Source of the DNA: Lepeophtheirus salmonis
Lineage: Eukaryota; Arthropoda; Copepoda; Siphonostomatoida; Caligidae
Direction: 5' to 3'
DNA length: 64,000 nucleotides
Assembly (NCBI RefSeq): GCF_016086655.4
Contig: NC_052135.2
Coordinates: 27,494,363-27,558,362 of the forward strand
Shown piece after piece: positions 33,961-45,960 of the stretch (its first letter is position 1; each line of letters starts with the position of its first letter). The notes below the pieces were generated by a model. It saw nothing but the letters and a program-made list of their open reading frames with translations, did not search any database and was not told the origin of the DNA. Position numbers and translations under genes: made by a program.

Positions 33961-34800
33961 TAGAGAGGGGCAGCAGATCTAATAGCAGAGCTAAGCGTCC
34001 TGTTATGACCAATATGCTTAAGGAGATTCTTAAATCTCTGCATGCTACTAATAATCACTTAAAAAGTTTTATTACTTCTCAAGAGGAAAAAAATCATCAA
34101 AAAGATAAAGAAAATTGTAAGAAAATTAATCATAGAGATAAAAATTCACGTAAAAATTATACGAATGACTCTTTCATTTTTGTTCCATGTAAAATATTCA
34201 AATCTAACAATTACACAAAGTGTGGTGGATAATATGTTAAGAATTATTAACAATAATTTTAATAATGAACCTTAGAAAAATTCTGATTAAATTACCATGT
34301 CAAACTCTGTTACTGGAGATGGGTTAAAATCTGCATTTTCCAATAATCTAAATTATTGAAAAGGTCTGAATGTATCAGAGAATTCCCATCATCTTCTGAA
34401 TAAGAGAGATGAAATTAATATTAGCAACATAAATGCTTTTGGGAAAATAGATAATACAAAAAAATGATTATTAATTATTGCACTACATCAAAAATACTTT
34501 GGAATTATTTGACTTTGGTCATGATTCCCTGGCGTTGAATTATCTTTTAAATTGTGAAAATTATGACAGTTTAAAAAAAAAAAAAAAATTGTAACATGTA
34601 TCCTCCCTCTGCCCTATAGGTACTTGGAATTCAACAACTAAATAAGGAGAATGTTGTGTCTATATAGGAATTGTTAGGACTCCCTTCAATGAACTGAACT
34701 CCTAATATGATTAAAATTATTTGAGATCATTTAGCTTGAGGAATTAATTGTTACAATTTGTTTGTAGATACCAGTAGTAAAAATCTGTATATTTTGAATT
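33961..34800. other. Uncertain stretch between gag and P-like remnants
   Basis: Contains a lysine-rich open frame (33957-34232, LKEILKSLHATNNHLKSF) and AT-rich sequence with an A15 run near 34575. It may be transposon sequence; I recognise nothing further. Confidence 0.4.
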
Positions 34801-34827
34801 TGGATAGATATTTTTTTATTTTTTCTT

Positions 34828-36840
34828 ATGGGCCTTATTTCAAAAAAGTATATATCAAACATAGATAATATTATGAAAAATAAATTAGGAGGAATGCGAA
34901 ATAAAAATCATTTAAAAAATATGCAAACACTGAGAGAGCTAAAACAAGCATTTAATGGTTTAAATTACTTTCTAAAATCAAACATAAACATAACACCGAG
35001 TAACATATACAACTCAGCCCAATTCGTATTTCAACTTTCGCAAGATTAAGGAGTGTGTTTTGGGTACAAAAAGTAATGGAACTATATCTTTTTTAGGTGG
35101 TTCCACTCCTGCAGCTTACGACATAGCATTAAGTAGCAACTATAAGACTACGGCTTACCAGTTACTGGTAATAAGATTGACCTAGTGAATAGACTTGAAA
35201 AAGCCAATGAAGATAGTATTAAAAAGAAGGTGTCAATTGAAATTTTGAGCGTTGTGGAAGAAACTCAAGAATCTAAATCTGCTGGAATGCATCAACTGAA
35301 AAATTAGTGTCTGATATTTTAGTACCTTAATCGTCAAAGGAAAAATGTGCTAATCAAAAATGTCGACAGGAAATGATTCAGTTGAAACTTCAAATAACAA
35401 GTTCAAAAGAGCTTTAACGCTTGAGAAGAAAAGAAAAAGACCTAATGCTTCTCAGTTAGTCAAATATGTCCTGCGTGAGAAAGGTCACAGTAAAACAAAA
35501 GTCAACTTTTTATTGGGAAAAATATTGCCCTGAAAATTTCACAGAGGAAGAAATCATTGATTGACTTCTGCTCAGAATCATATCTTTAAGGGGACACAAG
35601 TTTCTTAGGGATAGAAAACTTATTTACCTTCCTGCTCCATCTACTCTCTAAAGTTGAATTAAAGACTTTAAGGTTGACGTAGAATTTTTGTGGAATGGGC
35701 TTGAAGTTATGAAAAATACTTTTTTAGGGTTTAGTGATACTAACAATTTTTATCTAACAGTTTTATCATTCGAACAAGTTAAAATTTCTGAAACCATTGA
35801 ATATAGATCAAGTCTTTGGTCGATTTAAACAGTTACAAGTTATGTATGCGCGTGGATTACTTTGTCCATGGAAGTAGTCCATATGCTTGGGCTTTGATCA
35901 ACCTATGGTAAAATATATTTTATTTCAAGACATAATAGAAATTGAGAAGAACGGCGGTAAAGAGATTCAAATAGTAAGCGATATGATAATCAAAAACTTT
36001 GGGCAGAGTTGTGCATATCAAAAAAAATTAATCATATTTTACTCATCCAGGAAACTAATCAACATATTTGTTAATAATTTATTATTATGTTTTTTTTTCT
36101 TTTTTAGAAGATTTTGATATAATTTTTTTTTACATGGCGGATCCTCCACATCTGATAAAACTTGTTCGAAACAATTTACTTTCAAGTGGATTTCGACTTC
36201 CGAACCGTGGAAATTTGGATAAAAAATTATTTAAAATGTACTTGGAGCGCAATCTGTAGGAGACCTAACACCACTTCATAAATGAAAGCCCCTTCACATT
36301 AATTGTAAACAAATGATCGTCGTCAACGTGTATACATAGCTACTGAATTACTGAGTCATGAAGTGGCAAGTTTTGTTAAACTTCATTGGCCCGAATTAAA
36401 AGAACAATAAGAATTTATATATTTAATCAATAAGTGGTACTCTATTTTTTCATCCAGACGAAAATACAATAGCAAAAAACTTAAATGTGGTTATGGTGGG
36501 GTTCTTCTACATGAACAACAGTATGTAGTTGAAGAAGTCCGGAAACAAATGTAGGAATTACGAAAATTCGGTACTCCTCAACATATTTGGTCTTTCCAAA
36601 AGGAAATATAATGACAACAAATGCCCTTATACAAATGTTTCCTCATGTCAAGGACCGTTATGGAATCGAATTTATGATGACTTCTCGTTGTAATCAAGAC
36701 TCTTGAAAAATTTCTTTTTGCGGTTGCGTCAACTAGTTGGCCCTAAAGCATTAAAAGAAAGTGGCGCATCAAAGACTATTTCTTCATAATTTTTTATTAT
36801 TAGAGTGGAAAGAATGAATGAACCAACAGCTGAGTAGATA
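34828..36840 (+). pseudogene. P-element/THAP9-like transposase remnant
   Basis: Fragments in order on the plus strand: a lysine-rich N-part, LPVTGNKIDLVNRLEKAN (SAP-like) near 35150, MADPPHLIKLVRNNLLSSGF at 36135-36195, EVASFVKLHWPELKEQ near 36360, and MTSRCNQDS...RQLVGPKALKESGA near 36675-36770. DPPHL.K..RN.LL and the .Y..R.NQD.LENFF..(I/L)R pattern are hallmarks of the P-element and THAP9 transposase core. The THAP finger is not visible and stops and shifts are frequent. No terminal repeats or target duplication found. Confidence 0.6.
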
Positions 36841-36982
36841 AATAATTAATAATTTTTTAATCCTAATTTTTCAAATTTAAAAGTAATAGGCTAATTGATT
36901 AATAGTAATACTAATAAGTAATTTAAAAGACTGGGACTATATAATTGAGGTATTTCGACTACTTTTTCACTCGTACAACTTA

Positions 36983-37849
36983 TGCAGGGTGTCCACGATA
37001 AATTGGAACTACTTTAAACTTCATCCAGATCCATAATGTGGATATTCGGGGTTAAATCATACTAATATTTCCGTGAACAATACACTATAACTTCCACCAC
37101 AATTGTTTTGACAACAAACAATAGTCATCATGGAACAAGCAAGCAGAGACGCCATCCTCGAATTGGCTCGCGCGGGACACTAGCCCTCTGCTATCTACAA
37201 GCTTCTTAACTACCCCGAGACCACGGTGTACCGGGTCTTCAATGCCTGGGAGGTTGAGGGGAATCTGCCGCAAGGCTCACAACATGAGAAGTGACCGAAT
37301 CCACACTCCCCGCTTCCTTGAAGGCCTCCGGAAGTCCATCAATGCTTCGCCGGGGACTTCCTTGTCCAGGTTGGCCAAGAACCGTGGAGTGAGCAAGCAG
37401 CTGGTCTCCAAGGCTGTGAATGAGGACCTCGGGTACAGGTCATAACGAATGGCCAAACAACACATCCTCACGGCATCCATGAAGGTCACCAGGCTCACCA
37501 ACGGCAAGCGTCTCCTCAATGAGCTGAAGAGCCATGGAGGAAGAATCATCTTCTTCTTCGACGAGAAGAACTGGACTTTCGACAGAAGCTACAACGTCCA
37601 GAATGACAGGTAGCTTGACAAGGAGAGAGAAGAGGTCCCTGCGGTCTTCACCACAAAGTTCCCGGCCTCCGCGATGACCCGGGGTGTCATCTGCAGCACC
37701 GGTGAGGTGATGCCTCCTTTTTTCTTCAATCCCAATTATTGTTTAATATCATGTCTAACTTTTTCATATAAACAAATACACTCCAAATTCCATTTTTATC
37801 AACCAGGTTGAATTTTAAGATAGTTCCAATTTATCGTGGACACCCTGTA
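36983..37849 (+). mobile_element. Tc1-like element with near-perfect 27-bp TIRs, decayed transposase
   Basis: Left end CAGGGTGTCCACGATAAATT at 36985 and right end ATTTATCGTGGACACCCTG ending 37847, with TA at 37848-37849. Coding remnant from 37130 (MEQASRDAILELARAGH, then stop) continues as an HTH-like region and KRLLNELKSHGG, FFFDEKNWTF near 37550 (first catalytic Asp motif) with intervening stops. Only about 865 bp, so the second half of the transposase is missing. Base composition is markedly more GC-rich than the flanks. Confidence 0.8.
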
Positions 37850-37859
37850 GACACTAGTA

Positions 37860-38620
37860 GCTAGGCTTAGAATTATAGCAACTATTAGTTATTCATTACT
37901 CAGGAGAAGGAGGAATGCGAGAGAAAAGAACTGGAGAACTCCCTGGATCCCAAAGAAAATGTATTCAGAGGGATTTCACACAATAGATCTTCTTAAAAAG
38001 TTTTCCTCTAAATATGATATAGAGATCCACATCCGTCAAATGGTTTCAGGCGAGTCAAACGCCTTCCTCTCCTATCTACAACGTCAGGTTCCGTTCAAAG
38101 GATTCTTCCTTCCTCACTCCCTGTATGGGATATTATCTCCTTGTAGAGAAGGACCCTAGAGAGGACAGATACCCTTCACACCAACATCTGCGATCTGTGT
38201 CCTTGATGTCGATCACGGAGAAATAAATTGTCTTTATCATATTTATATTAATTTCATTTATTAGGTGGAGTCCGTGATGTACGGTCGTCTGCATAGTCAA
38301 TTATAGAAGCTGGACTCTTTTCTCACTCAAAAACAAGTGCAAAATCATTCTAGAATCTTTAAGATAATGTGCCTCTTTATTGTCTATAGTTTGGACTGTA
38401 AAGCATATTATATTCTGCTATTACATATAAATAGATATTGTATCTTGTATGAAATCATCCTAAACATTTATTGAAAAATGAAAGACTGTCACAAAGAAAA
38501 AAAAAATCTCTTTTATTCCTAAGAATTGGGAGTCCTGAGCCTCCCTTCTCAAAGTCCGTCAATACAATCTACGAAGAAAACTGTCTGATTTCACTCAAAC
38601 CCATTTGGTAAATGAAATTG
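37860..38620. other. Short open frame 37959-38159; otherwise no gene seen
   Basis: The frame IDLLKKFSSKYDIEIHIRQM with a following VSGESNAFLSYLQRQVPF looks protein-like and more GC-rich than its surroundings. It ends after 66 codons and is not recognised; it could be an old transposon or gene fragment. Confidence 0.35.
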
Positions 38621-38628
38621 AAGAATTT

Positions 38629-38765
38629 AGATTTGTAATATTTACGTGCTTAATTCAGAAAAATATAAGCTAATACCTATTTTTAGTATTTTATTAAAAA
38701 AACACTTAAAGTAAATTTTAACAGCTTATATTTTTCTGAATTAAGCACGTAAATAATACAAATTT
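38629..38765. repeat. Palindromic MITE-like element, 43-bp arms
   Basis: Left arm 38629-38671 and right arm 38723-38765 are reverse complements with two mismatches; the core is TTTACGTGCTTAATTCAG. Spacer 51 bp. It lies 550 bp upstream of archease. Confidence 0.85.
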
Positions 38766-39031
38766 AAACATCAAATAAGTAATTTGAAATGTATTGAAAA
38801 TACAATGCCATTCATTAAAAAAAAAACTACCATATCTCCACTTTTCAAATCAGGAATAGCTATCTTTCAATGGAGGATATTTAAAAATTTTCACATGTTA
38901 TTAGGTATGTAAAAAAAATATATTAAAAAAAGTGCCTAGAATAATTAATTTTTATCAAGAACTTTTTTCAAAGCTATTTGTATTTAGTTCATTTTAAGAA
39001 AATTACTTTTTAATAATAAAGACCTACTTTG

Positions 39032-39039
39032 TGACGTCA
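39032..39039. promoter_or_regulatory. CRE palindrome upstream of archease
   Basis: TGACGTCA, 276 bp before the archease ATG. A second copy is at 39135-39142. Consensus site for CREB/ATF factors; function inferred from position only. Confidence 0.45.
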
Positions 39040-39134
39040 TTTTGCCTTTTCGGCACTGGTAGGTTGAAAGAAACGTATCTGTACTACTTTGTCTCTTTAT
39101 CTTGCCTATATAAACATAAAATTCAAAGTACAAG

Positions 39135-39142
39135 TGACGTCA
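39135..39142. promoter_or_regulatory. Second CRE palindrome upstream of archease
   Basis: TGACGTCA, 173 bp before the ATG. Confidence 0.45.
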
Positions 39143-39314
39143 TTACTTGAGGAGCTATGAGAAGAAAATTCAATTTTCGGCTTAGATAAAGTGCAATAAC
39201 TCAGTGCTTATCCAACAAATAGAAGTCCTTTTGCATAGTAGGAATCTATTTAAAGTACTTGATTAAGTTATTTTTGTAACCTACCTATAAGAAGAAGACG
39301 TATTTTGTGTTCAT

Positions 39315-39800
39315 ATGGAACAAGTCCACGCTACTCAGGAGTCAGATCCGGATCGCTCTACGGTTGGATATGAATATTTAGACCATACTGCTGACGTCCA
39401 AATCCACTCTTGGGCTTCTACTCTAAGAGAAGCTATTGAACAGTCCGCTCTTGGATTGTTCAACTACATGACAGATCTTCAAAAAGTAGAATCCAAGTCA
39501 ATACTCGTACTAAAAGCAGATGGCCACGATTTGGAGAGCCTCTTGTATAATTTTCTTGATGAGTGCCTTTACCATTTTCATGCAGAGGAATATTTTGTTG
39601 CATCCGAGATAGAAATCATTGACTTTGACCGCCGACCCAAGGAAACTGAATCACTCTCTATAACCGCGCGTCTCATTGGGGAAACTTTTGATTTGTCTAA
39701 ACATACACCAGGGACCGAAATTAAAGCTATTACTTACTCTGCAATGCAAATTCATGAAAATGACTCTTTCTCTCAAATATTCGTTATAGTTGACATTTGA
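39315..39800 (+). CDS. ZBTB8OS: Archease (ZBTB8OS homologue), tRNA ligase cofactor
   Basis: A single uninterrupted 161-codon exon from ATG 39315, close to the usual 160-170 residues. Archease activates the RtcB RNA ligase complex in tRNA splicing and XBP1 mRNA ligation, promoting guanylylation of RtcB. Visible landmarks: YEYLDHTADVQIHSWASTL at residues 19-37, where the conserved DHTAD binds metal; EAIEQSALGLFNYMTD; LLYNFLDECLYHF at about 76-88; and the C-terminal HTPGTEIKAITYSAMQIHE, the conserved (G)xE(V/I)KA(I)TY motif. The last residue is an acidic VDI, matching the catalytically needed C-terminal Asp region. AATAAA follows at 39822-39827. Intronless here, with RWDD2-like gene 470 bp downstream on the same strand. 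Confidence 0.95.
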   Translation: MEQVHATQESDPDRSTVGYEYLDHTADVQIHSWASTLREAIEQSALGLFNYMTDLQKVESKSILVLKADGHDLESLLYNFLDECLYHFHAEEYFVASEIEIIDFDRRPKETESLSITARLIGETFDLSKHTPGTEIKAITYSAMQIHENDSFSQIFVIVDI

Positions 39801-39821
39801 AGTATGTTTCTGACATCAATT

Positions 39822-39827
39822 AATAAA
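39822..39827 (+). terminator. Archease polyadenylation signal
   Basis: AATAAA 22 bp after the archease stop codon. Confidence 0.6.
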
Positions 39828-40269
39828 TTCTTAAAATTCCCATATTACCGTTTTTATCATTGTTTAAATAGTAGTGGTTATAATTTATACTCAAACCTAA
39901 ACGAACATAATATTGGGATTTCTAAGACTCTTTGTATATTTTTACCAACGAGTTTTGCATCTACATAATATGTATGTTTCACAAATGAAGTTATGTTTGT
40001 GCCATCGTTCAACTTAAATATTTTTCAAATGAACACAAAAATGCAACTACTTTATGGATCTCCGTCTATCACTGTTCTAAGCAAGATATTTAAAGAACTT
40101 GTAACAGTATAGTTATAATTATTGCAGTTTTTATACATTAAAAAGTGAAGAAAAAAAAAAAAATAGTAAGAAAATTTATGTGCGAATAATAATCCAATAA
40201 TTAGTCAATTTATCTTCGTCTAATTCAAGAAAATATTTTATTTTCATGTAATGTTTGAAGCACTGCATA

Positions 40270-41088
40270 ATGGACACTGAATTACAAATATCAGAATTGG
40301 AAATGCTAGAATCAATGTTTCCAGATAAAATTAAATATGATGAACCTGAAATGGTAGGCATTCTTAAATCAGGTTCATTTGTAGATGGTTTTCAAATATC
40401 ATTTCGTCTTTCTATATGGTTTGAAGACGTGGGCAAGGGAATATCACTCTCAACGAATTATCCCACTCATTATCCTTCAGATAAAAAGATTGAGGTGCAT
40501 CTGAGATCTGATGATTTTGATCGAGAATCCCAATCAAGGATAAATTTAGATATCATGCAATATATTAAGGAATCTTGTGAAGTTGGAGATTTGCTCATGG
40601 GAGTTGTTATATCATGGATTCAAGAAAACGGAGTCCAATATTTTAATAAAACTGATAAATTAGCCATTCCAGACAAAACTTTGAAGCCCTCTCTTCAAAA
40701 ACCTTTTTCTAGACTTTGGATTTATAGTCATCATATTTATAGTAAGATCAAAAGAAAAAACATTCTAAATCTCTCTAAGGACTATAAGGTGAACGGATTT
40801 AGTATGCCTGGAAAACCTGGAATCATTTGTTTAGAAGGACAATTTGTTGAAGACATGTGGAACATAATCAAGTCTTGGAATTGGAAAAAAATAAGGGTTA
40901 AAATTCAGGAGGTATCAAAACCCATTGAGGATGAAAAAACTTTTTGTAAATTTAATGATTTTACAGAAATTAACTTTCTTAAATCGGATCAAACAAGAGA
41001 CTACCACATGGATTTTGGCGAGTTTCAACAATTTTTGACTAATTATGGTTTTGAATATATTTTCAAAGAACTAATTGGTTTGAAATAA
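40270..41088 (+). CDS. RWD domain protein, RWDD2 family
   Basis: Single exon from ATG 40270 (MDTELQISELEMLESMFPDK), 272 residues, a usual length for RWDD2A/B. The frame extends upstream only to a TTG. Residues about 5-125 are an RWD domain (ELEMLESMFPD at the first helix; NYPTHYPSDKKIEVHLRS is the YP..YP..P motif region). Residues about 145-270 match the family's C-terminal DUF1115: FSRLWIYSHHIYSKIKRKN, VNGFSMPGKPGIICLEG and the end FQQFLTNYGFEYIFKELIG. Function in animals is poorly known. Cannot say whether it is the A or B paralogue. Confidence 0.92.
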   Translation: MDTELQISELEMLESMFPDKIKYDEPEMVGILKSGSFVDGFQISFRLSIWFEDVGKGISLSTNYPTHYPSDKKIEVHLRSDDFDRESQSRINLDIMQYIKESCEVGDLLMGVVISWIQENGVQYFNKTDKLAIPDKTLKPSLQKPFSRLWIYSHHIYSKIKRKNILNLSKDYKVNGFSMPGKPGIICLEGQFVEDMWNIIKSWNWKKIRVKIQEVSKPIEDEKTFCKFNDFTEINFLKSDQTRDYHMDFGEFQQFLTNYGFEYIFKELIGLK

Positions 41089-41089
41089 C

Positions 41090-42990
41090 TATTATATATA
41101 TTTTTTTAATTAACTCTTTTATTATATGGATAATAGTATGCGTATATCTTACACTTTGGGTAAACGTTTTCATATATTTTTTTATGAGACCGAAGAATAA
41201 TTCGGTTTCTACTATGTATTGTATGAACTTTTGGTTTACTTTGACAAATAATATACGAAGAATCTTTTTTGAAACTTATATAACATATATACACATAAAT
41301 ATTTTCATTTTTATAGTCTTAAGATCTCATTATTGTTAAAGAATGATAAATAAGTGAATTTTTGGGGAACAGAAGAAATATTTCATTACCTTTATCTTGC
41401 AAACTGGTCAATTAAAAGCTATTTACACTTGATTTTATTCTGTATAGAACAAATACAGAAAATTTATTCAAGATTATATTCCTGCAGGGAGTATTTTCAT
41501 AAGTTTAATTCCAAAAATTTGTATTTTATATTATTACAATCCCTTATTAAGAATTTAAATTGATATATCTTTCATTTGGCTATTGATATTGTACAATTTT
41601 GTACCGTAACAGCCCTATTATGTATATATAGCTCAATGTTTAATAGATATGTTTGAGTCTATTATACTTTATATTTAAATTTGTGGAATAAGTTAAGAAT
41701 TTTAGCTATAGTTTTAAATTTATACTTGATTTCAGAGACTTATATTGATCCCGATATAGCCTTTTAAACAGAATCTATCAATTTCTCATTCTTTCATTGC
41801 GACAATCAATTTTAGCTACTTAAACTGGAATTTACGGTACCCGCAATGGGTTATTAAGAATAATTTGTTGATCAAAGTAGATGATAATTTACTGGAAGAA
41901 TACAAGTTTATTCCATTTTCAATTTTGAAATTAAATCGTAAAGGCTATTAAAAAATAATATTTCATGTAAAGAATTAACAATTTTGATTTCTGAATATTA
42001 TTTATTTGAAAAACATCTTAACAGAAGAAAGGAAATAATATCGAAAAAAAATATAATTATTCTGAGAAAACGAGGAAATTTTTTATTGAAGGACTTAAAC
42101 CCTTGGCATACATTTACTCATGTTGGGATCACCAGTTTTGTGTTTCAGGAATTAAACGTGGTAATTGAAGGCTAGCACTTCTTTATTTCAATGTCCTAAT
42201 AAAACTTAGATGTAAAATGTCTGACATAACTTTTTATGTCTTTAATAGCAGAACATCATCGTTAAATTGCGATAAATAAAAAAATCAAAGCAAAAGGCGG
42301 AGGATTTTGATATTTTTAGATTTGATTTTGATTCTTCTAGTTGCTAGTGATGTTAAAAAAAATTAAAAAAAATAAAATAGCCTTACTAATAATAACAAAG
42401 TTAAGACTTAAGTACATTATTTTTATTGTTATGATGACAATTCAAGACAATTTTCAGGTAAAAGACTGAATTATCATTTTTAGTAGGATTTTACAAGAAA
42501 AATTGAACAACACAATAGGGAATACGATTGAAGAGATGGGAGGTAAATGCGCAACTCAAATAATACAAATAGGTGTTTCAAATATTCTTGGATTTAAGGT
42601 GACTATTTCTATAGTGATTAAATGAAAGACAATCGTTCACTTTAACAATAATTTTTTTAATGATAATTTAAATTATAAATAACACCATAATTACATGCCA
42701 CAGCAATTATGATGTAATATAAATAATTTATGCTTGATTCTTCATTAGTTCATATATTAAATTAATATCTCCGGTAAAGTTTTTCATTTTTTTCTTCCTT
42801 CAAGACTGAAGGTAGAAGTCGTAGTGATTTCTCATACGCTCAGATAGCAAAAAGATTAAATAATCCAACAAAAGAAAGAATAATCAGGAATGGAAAAGAA
42901 GACAAATAAGGACAAGGAAGGTGCCAAGCGTATGAGTAAAGGAATTTTTGTTTTCTGAATTTAGAAACGAGGCAAAGGGAAGGAGGAAGG
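41090..42990. other. AT-rich region without recognised genes
   Basis: No supportable exon. The frame 41984-42175 (LLKDLNPWHTFTHVG) is isolated and unrecognised. The last 200 bp may be 5' leader of the LINE. Confidence 0.45.
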
Positions 42991-43011
42991 TGTATTGATA
43001 TCAGTATAAAT

Positions 43012-45960
43012 ATGGATATAATTGCTCAAATCCTTCTCGAGGTTGGCATTGAAGCAGATGAAATGATTTCTTATTCAAAGTTCTGGAATTATGGAGAAAT
43101 AGTAATTAAGATAAAAAATGTTCAAAAGATAATAGAAAATGATAGAAAAGGAAACTGTTTTATAATCAAATGTTGTGGTAAAGACAAGAATGAAAAAAGT
43201 GTTGCAACTGGAGTAAAAGACTATGAGCTGATTAAAGCAGCAACAGGATTTAAAAAAAAGACCTTTGTAATTCCAAATATTGATCACAAATCCTGAAGAG
43301 GTTAAAACAGTGATCGATTCCATAGGGAGGGAAGTAGAAGTATATTACCAGACACCAAAAATAGAAGAATATGATGGTGAATTTGCAAAAAAGATATTTA
43401 AAAATCCTGAGATCATCAATGAATATCGTTATGAAAGTCAAAACCATTAATATTCCACAGTCCATCCCAATTAAAAATAAATTGGTTAAGACCGAACGCA
43501 GTCTCATTGACAAGCAATGATCTTATTGCATAAAAATTGGTCACATTTATACCGAGTGCGTAGCAAGAAAAAAAGGTTTGCCTAGAGTCTCTCCGTCAGA
43601 ATATTTTGAAAAATTAAAACTGACGTACAAAATTAATAAAGGAAAGTGGCTTTTACTGAGTAGGAATAATCGGGGTTCTTCATCGAATGATGAGGTAGTA
43701 AAGATACACGAAAAAATCCAAAACGGTAAGCAAACTCTTGACGAGACATAAATAAGTGAAACCCCGTCTGTTAGAAACGAGCTAATTTCGGATATCCCTG
43801 TTGAACGAACGAATAGGGAGTACATTAATGAAGCAGGAAATAACAAAATGATGTCAGGAGCGGATATTCAAGACGATATGGACAATGAATGCAGCAATGC
43901 TGAAGATAGTAAAGCCGGTGAGGCAATCGATGGAGGCAATGTGGGCAGGGGAGGACAGAGACTGAAGGATGAGTGGAGGAAGGTCTAAAGAAAACAAATG
44001 TGTACCAAAAAAAAAAAACACACCCAAAACTGATGCTCCACATAAACAAATGTTGGGAAGTCCTGGAGAGGATGAGACGAAGACATTAAAAGAAGACAAA
44101 TAGCTATTATGATAAGTATGTTATAAGTCCGTTGTATAAATTTAAAACATTCGAAATCAGCAAAAAGTAAATCATATTAAATTTAATGAACACAAGACAG
44201 CCGTTGGAATACCTTAGTACAAAATCAAATTTTAGTTTGTTTTCACAAAATGTTAGATCTCTCAAGAACTTTCAAAGGCGCCATGATTATGTTGAATATA
44301 TAAGGAACAGACATGAAGACATATTCTGCCTTCAAGACCAAAAAATAACTGAAAATGAGTATAAATGCCATGAAGAATGTGGTAAATGTGACCTAAGTGA
44401 ATTTATTAGTTACAGAAATTGTCTAGGAAATAAAAAAGGGGCATGGACGTTAATTAGAAAATGGCCTAGTATACAAACAAAAATAATCATTGGTAAAAGT
44501 TAGAAGGATGGAAATTAATTATAACAAAAGTTTATGGACCAAATGAAGACATGGAAGATTATGGAGAAATATAATATCTTAAGGGAAAAATAGTCCTTCT
44601 AGGTGATCTCAACTTATTTTTTAATAAAGAATCTGATTCTATAAACTATCGTGGTGAATATAATATAAAATCTAGGGCTTTTCTAGAATATTTGATGGAA
44701 GGTTTGACGATGATAGACGCAGTTAAATATTGGTACGGAGATAGATTTATGGCAACGTGGTTCCACAAAAGTAAAGGCAAGCAGAATAAATCATATTATT
44801 TTGGATAAAAACTTATCAAAAAAGTTTAATATATTCAAAAATTGTCGCTCCGATCACAGCACTTTGACTATGGAATTGAATTTAAGTAAACAAAAGAAGA
44901 GATCGATTCTACCAAGGAAGGTTCCAGATAATAAGAAATTTGTTAAAATAACCTTAATAATATTAAATAGAACAATAGAGAAGCTGAGAAACTACGACAG
45001 TAATGTCAATATGTATATTAAGGGTATGTTTACTGGCATTAAGAAGATTGCAATCGAAATATCTCGGAGTGAACGATTGAAAAGGGATAAAAACATAAAA
45101 ACCTTGGAAGCTCAATTGCAAACTACTAGAAATTACTTCGAACAGATTCAAATCTCACAAAAAAATTTGTACTCATATAAAAAACGGACATTTAAAAAAT
45201 ATCTGGAGTATTTGAAGGAAATACGTGGGGATTCACACTTTTTGGAAAAGACTGTGTCATAATTGAAAAAAGAAGAAAACACTTCTCTAACCTATAAAAA
45301 TTGATATTGATGATGCCGAAAAAGTTTATAGGAATATTGTATCAGGAAAATCCCTCAGAATGAAAAAAAAGAACTTTGAAAGTAACAATAGTGTTTTTAG
45401 CTATTGTGATTTTAAATATTCAGACAAAACTAAAAGAGGAAAAGTCCCTAGTGGAATAACGGCTGCATTATTCAAGGTTTTCTGTAATGAAACCGCGGAA
45501 ATAGCATATCTTCTGGCGTAGAGAATAAAGAACACGGGAAACATGCCACCAGTTCCAAAAAATGGAATCATAACTCTTATACCAAAACCGGGAGCAATGA
45601 ATCTGATCACAATCTGAGACCAATCACACTTTTGGAAATTCTTTATAAAATCATAACTAGAGCAATTACCCAAAAGATTATACTATTTTAACTACAACTA
45701 TTCCTGAAGAACAGAAGGGATTCATGCCTGGAAGATATATTTATGATATAACATTGAACACATCAAGAATAATCAAAAGCCTTATACAAATGGGAAACAT
45801 ATGGGTAGTTATGGAAATCGTGTTTTGGGCAAGCGCGCCCGCAAATACAACTTCAACTATCTGGTATCCTCATTAATGAATAATGACAAGAGTAGCACTC
45901 AGGATCTCTTAGGGAATTATAAGTATAAGTCCCACTTGTCCGAGAATAGAATTGAGGATT
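43012..45960 (+). mobile_element. Decayed non-LTR retrotransposon (LINE)
   Basis: ORF1 begins at 43012 (MDIIAQILLEVGIEADEMIS) and decays after 94 codons. ORF2 starts at 44186 with an APE-like endonuclease: SQNVRSLKNF, EYIRNRHEDIFCLQ, ILLGDLNLF in a shifted frame, and INHIILDKNL...CRSDHS at 44795-44860 (the SDH end motif). The reverse transcriptase is partly kept: GKVPSGITAALFK near 45440, KNGIITLIPKPG near 45560, and broken NLRPITLLE and GFMPGRYIYD blocks. After about 45810 the RT breaks off and a short C-terminal piece follows. The RT motifs are of the L1/Jockey broad group; clade not determined. Confidence 0.75.

Noticed and set aside
33685..33963. Plus-strand frame with FKLPLVFRNAPSVCLYS
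   Set aside because: The other frame of the same DNA gives a spaced Cys/His zinc knuckle typical of BEL gag, so this open frame is a shadow.
40255..40269. Upstream extension of the RWDD2-like protein
   Set aside because: The extended start is TTG; ATG 40270 gives the family-like N-terminus.
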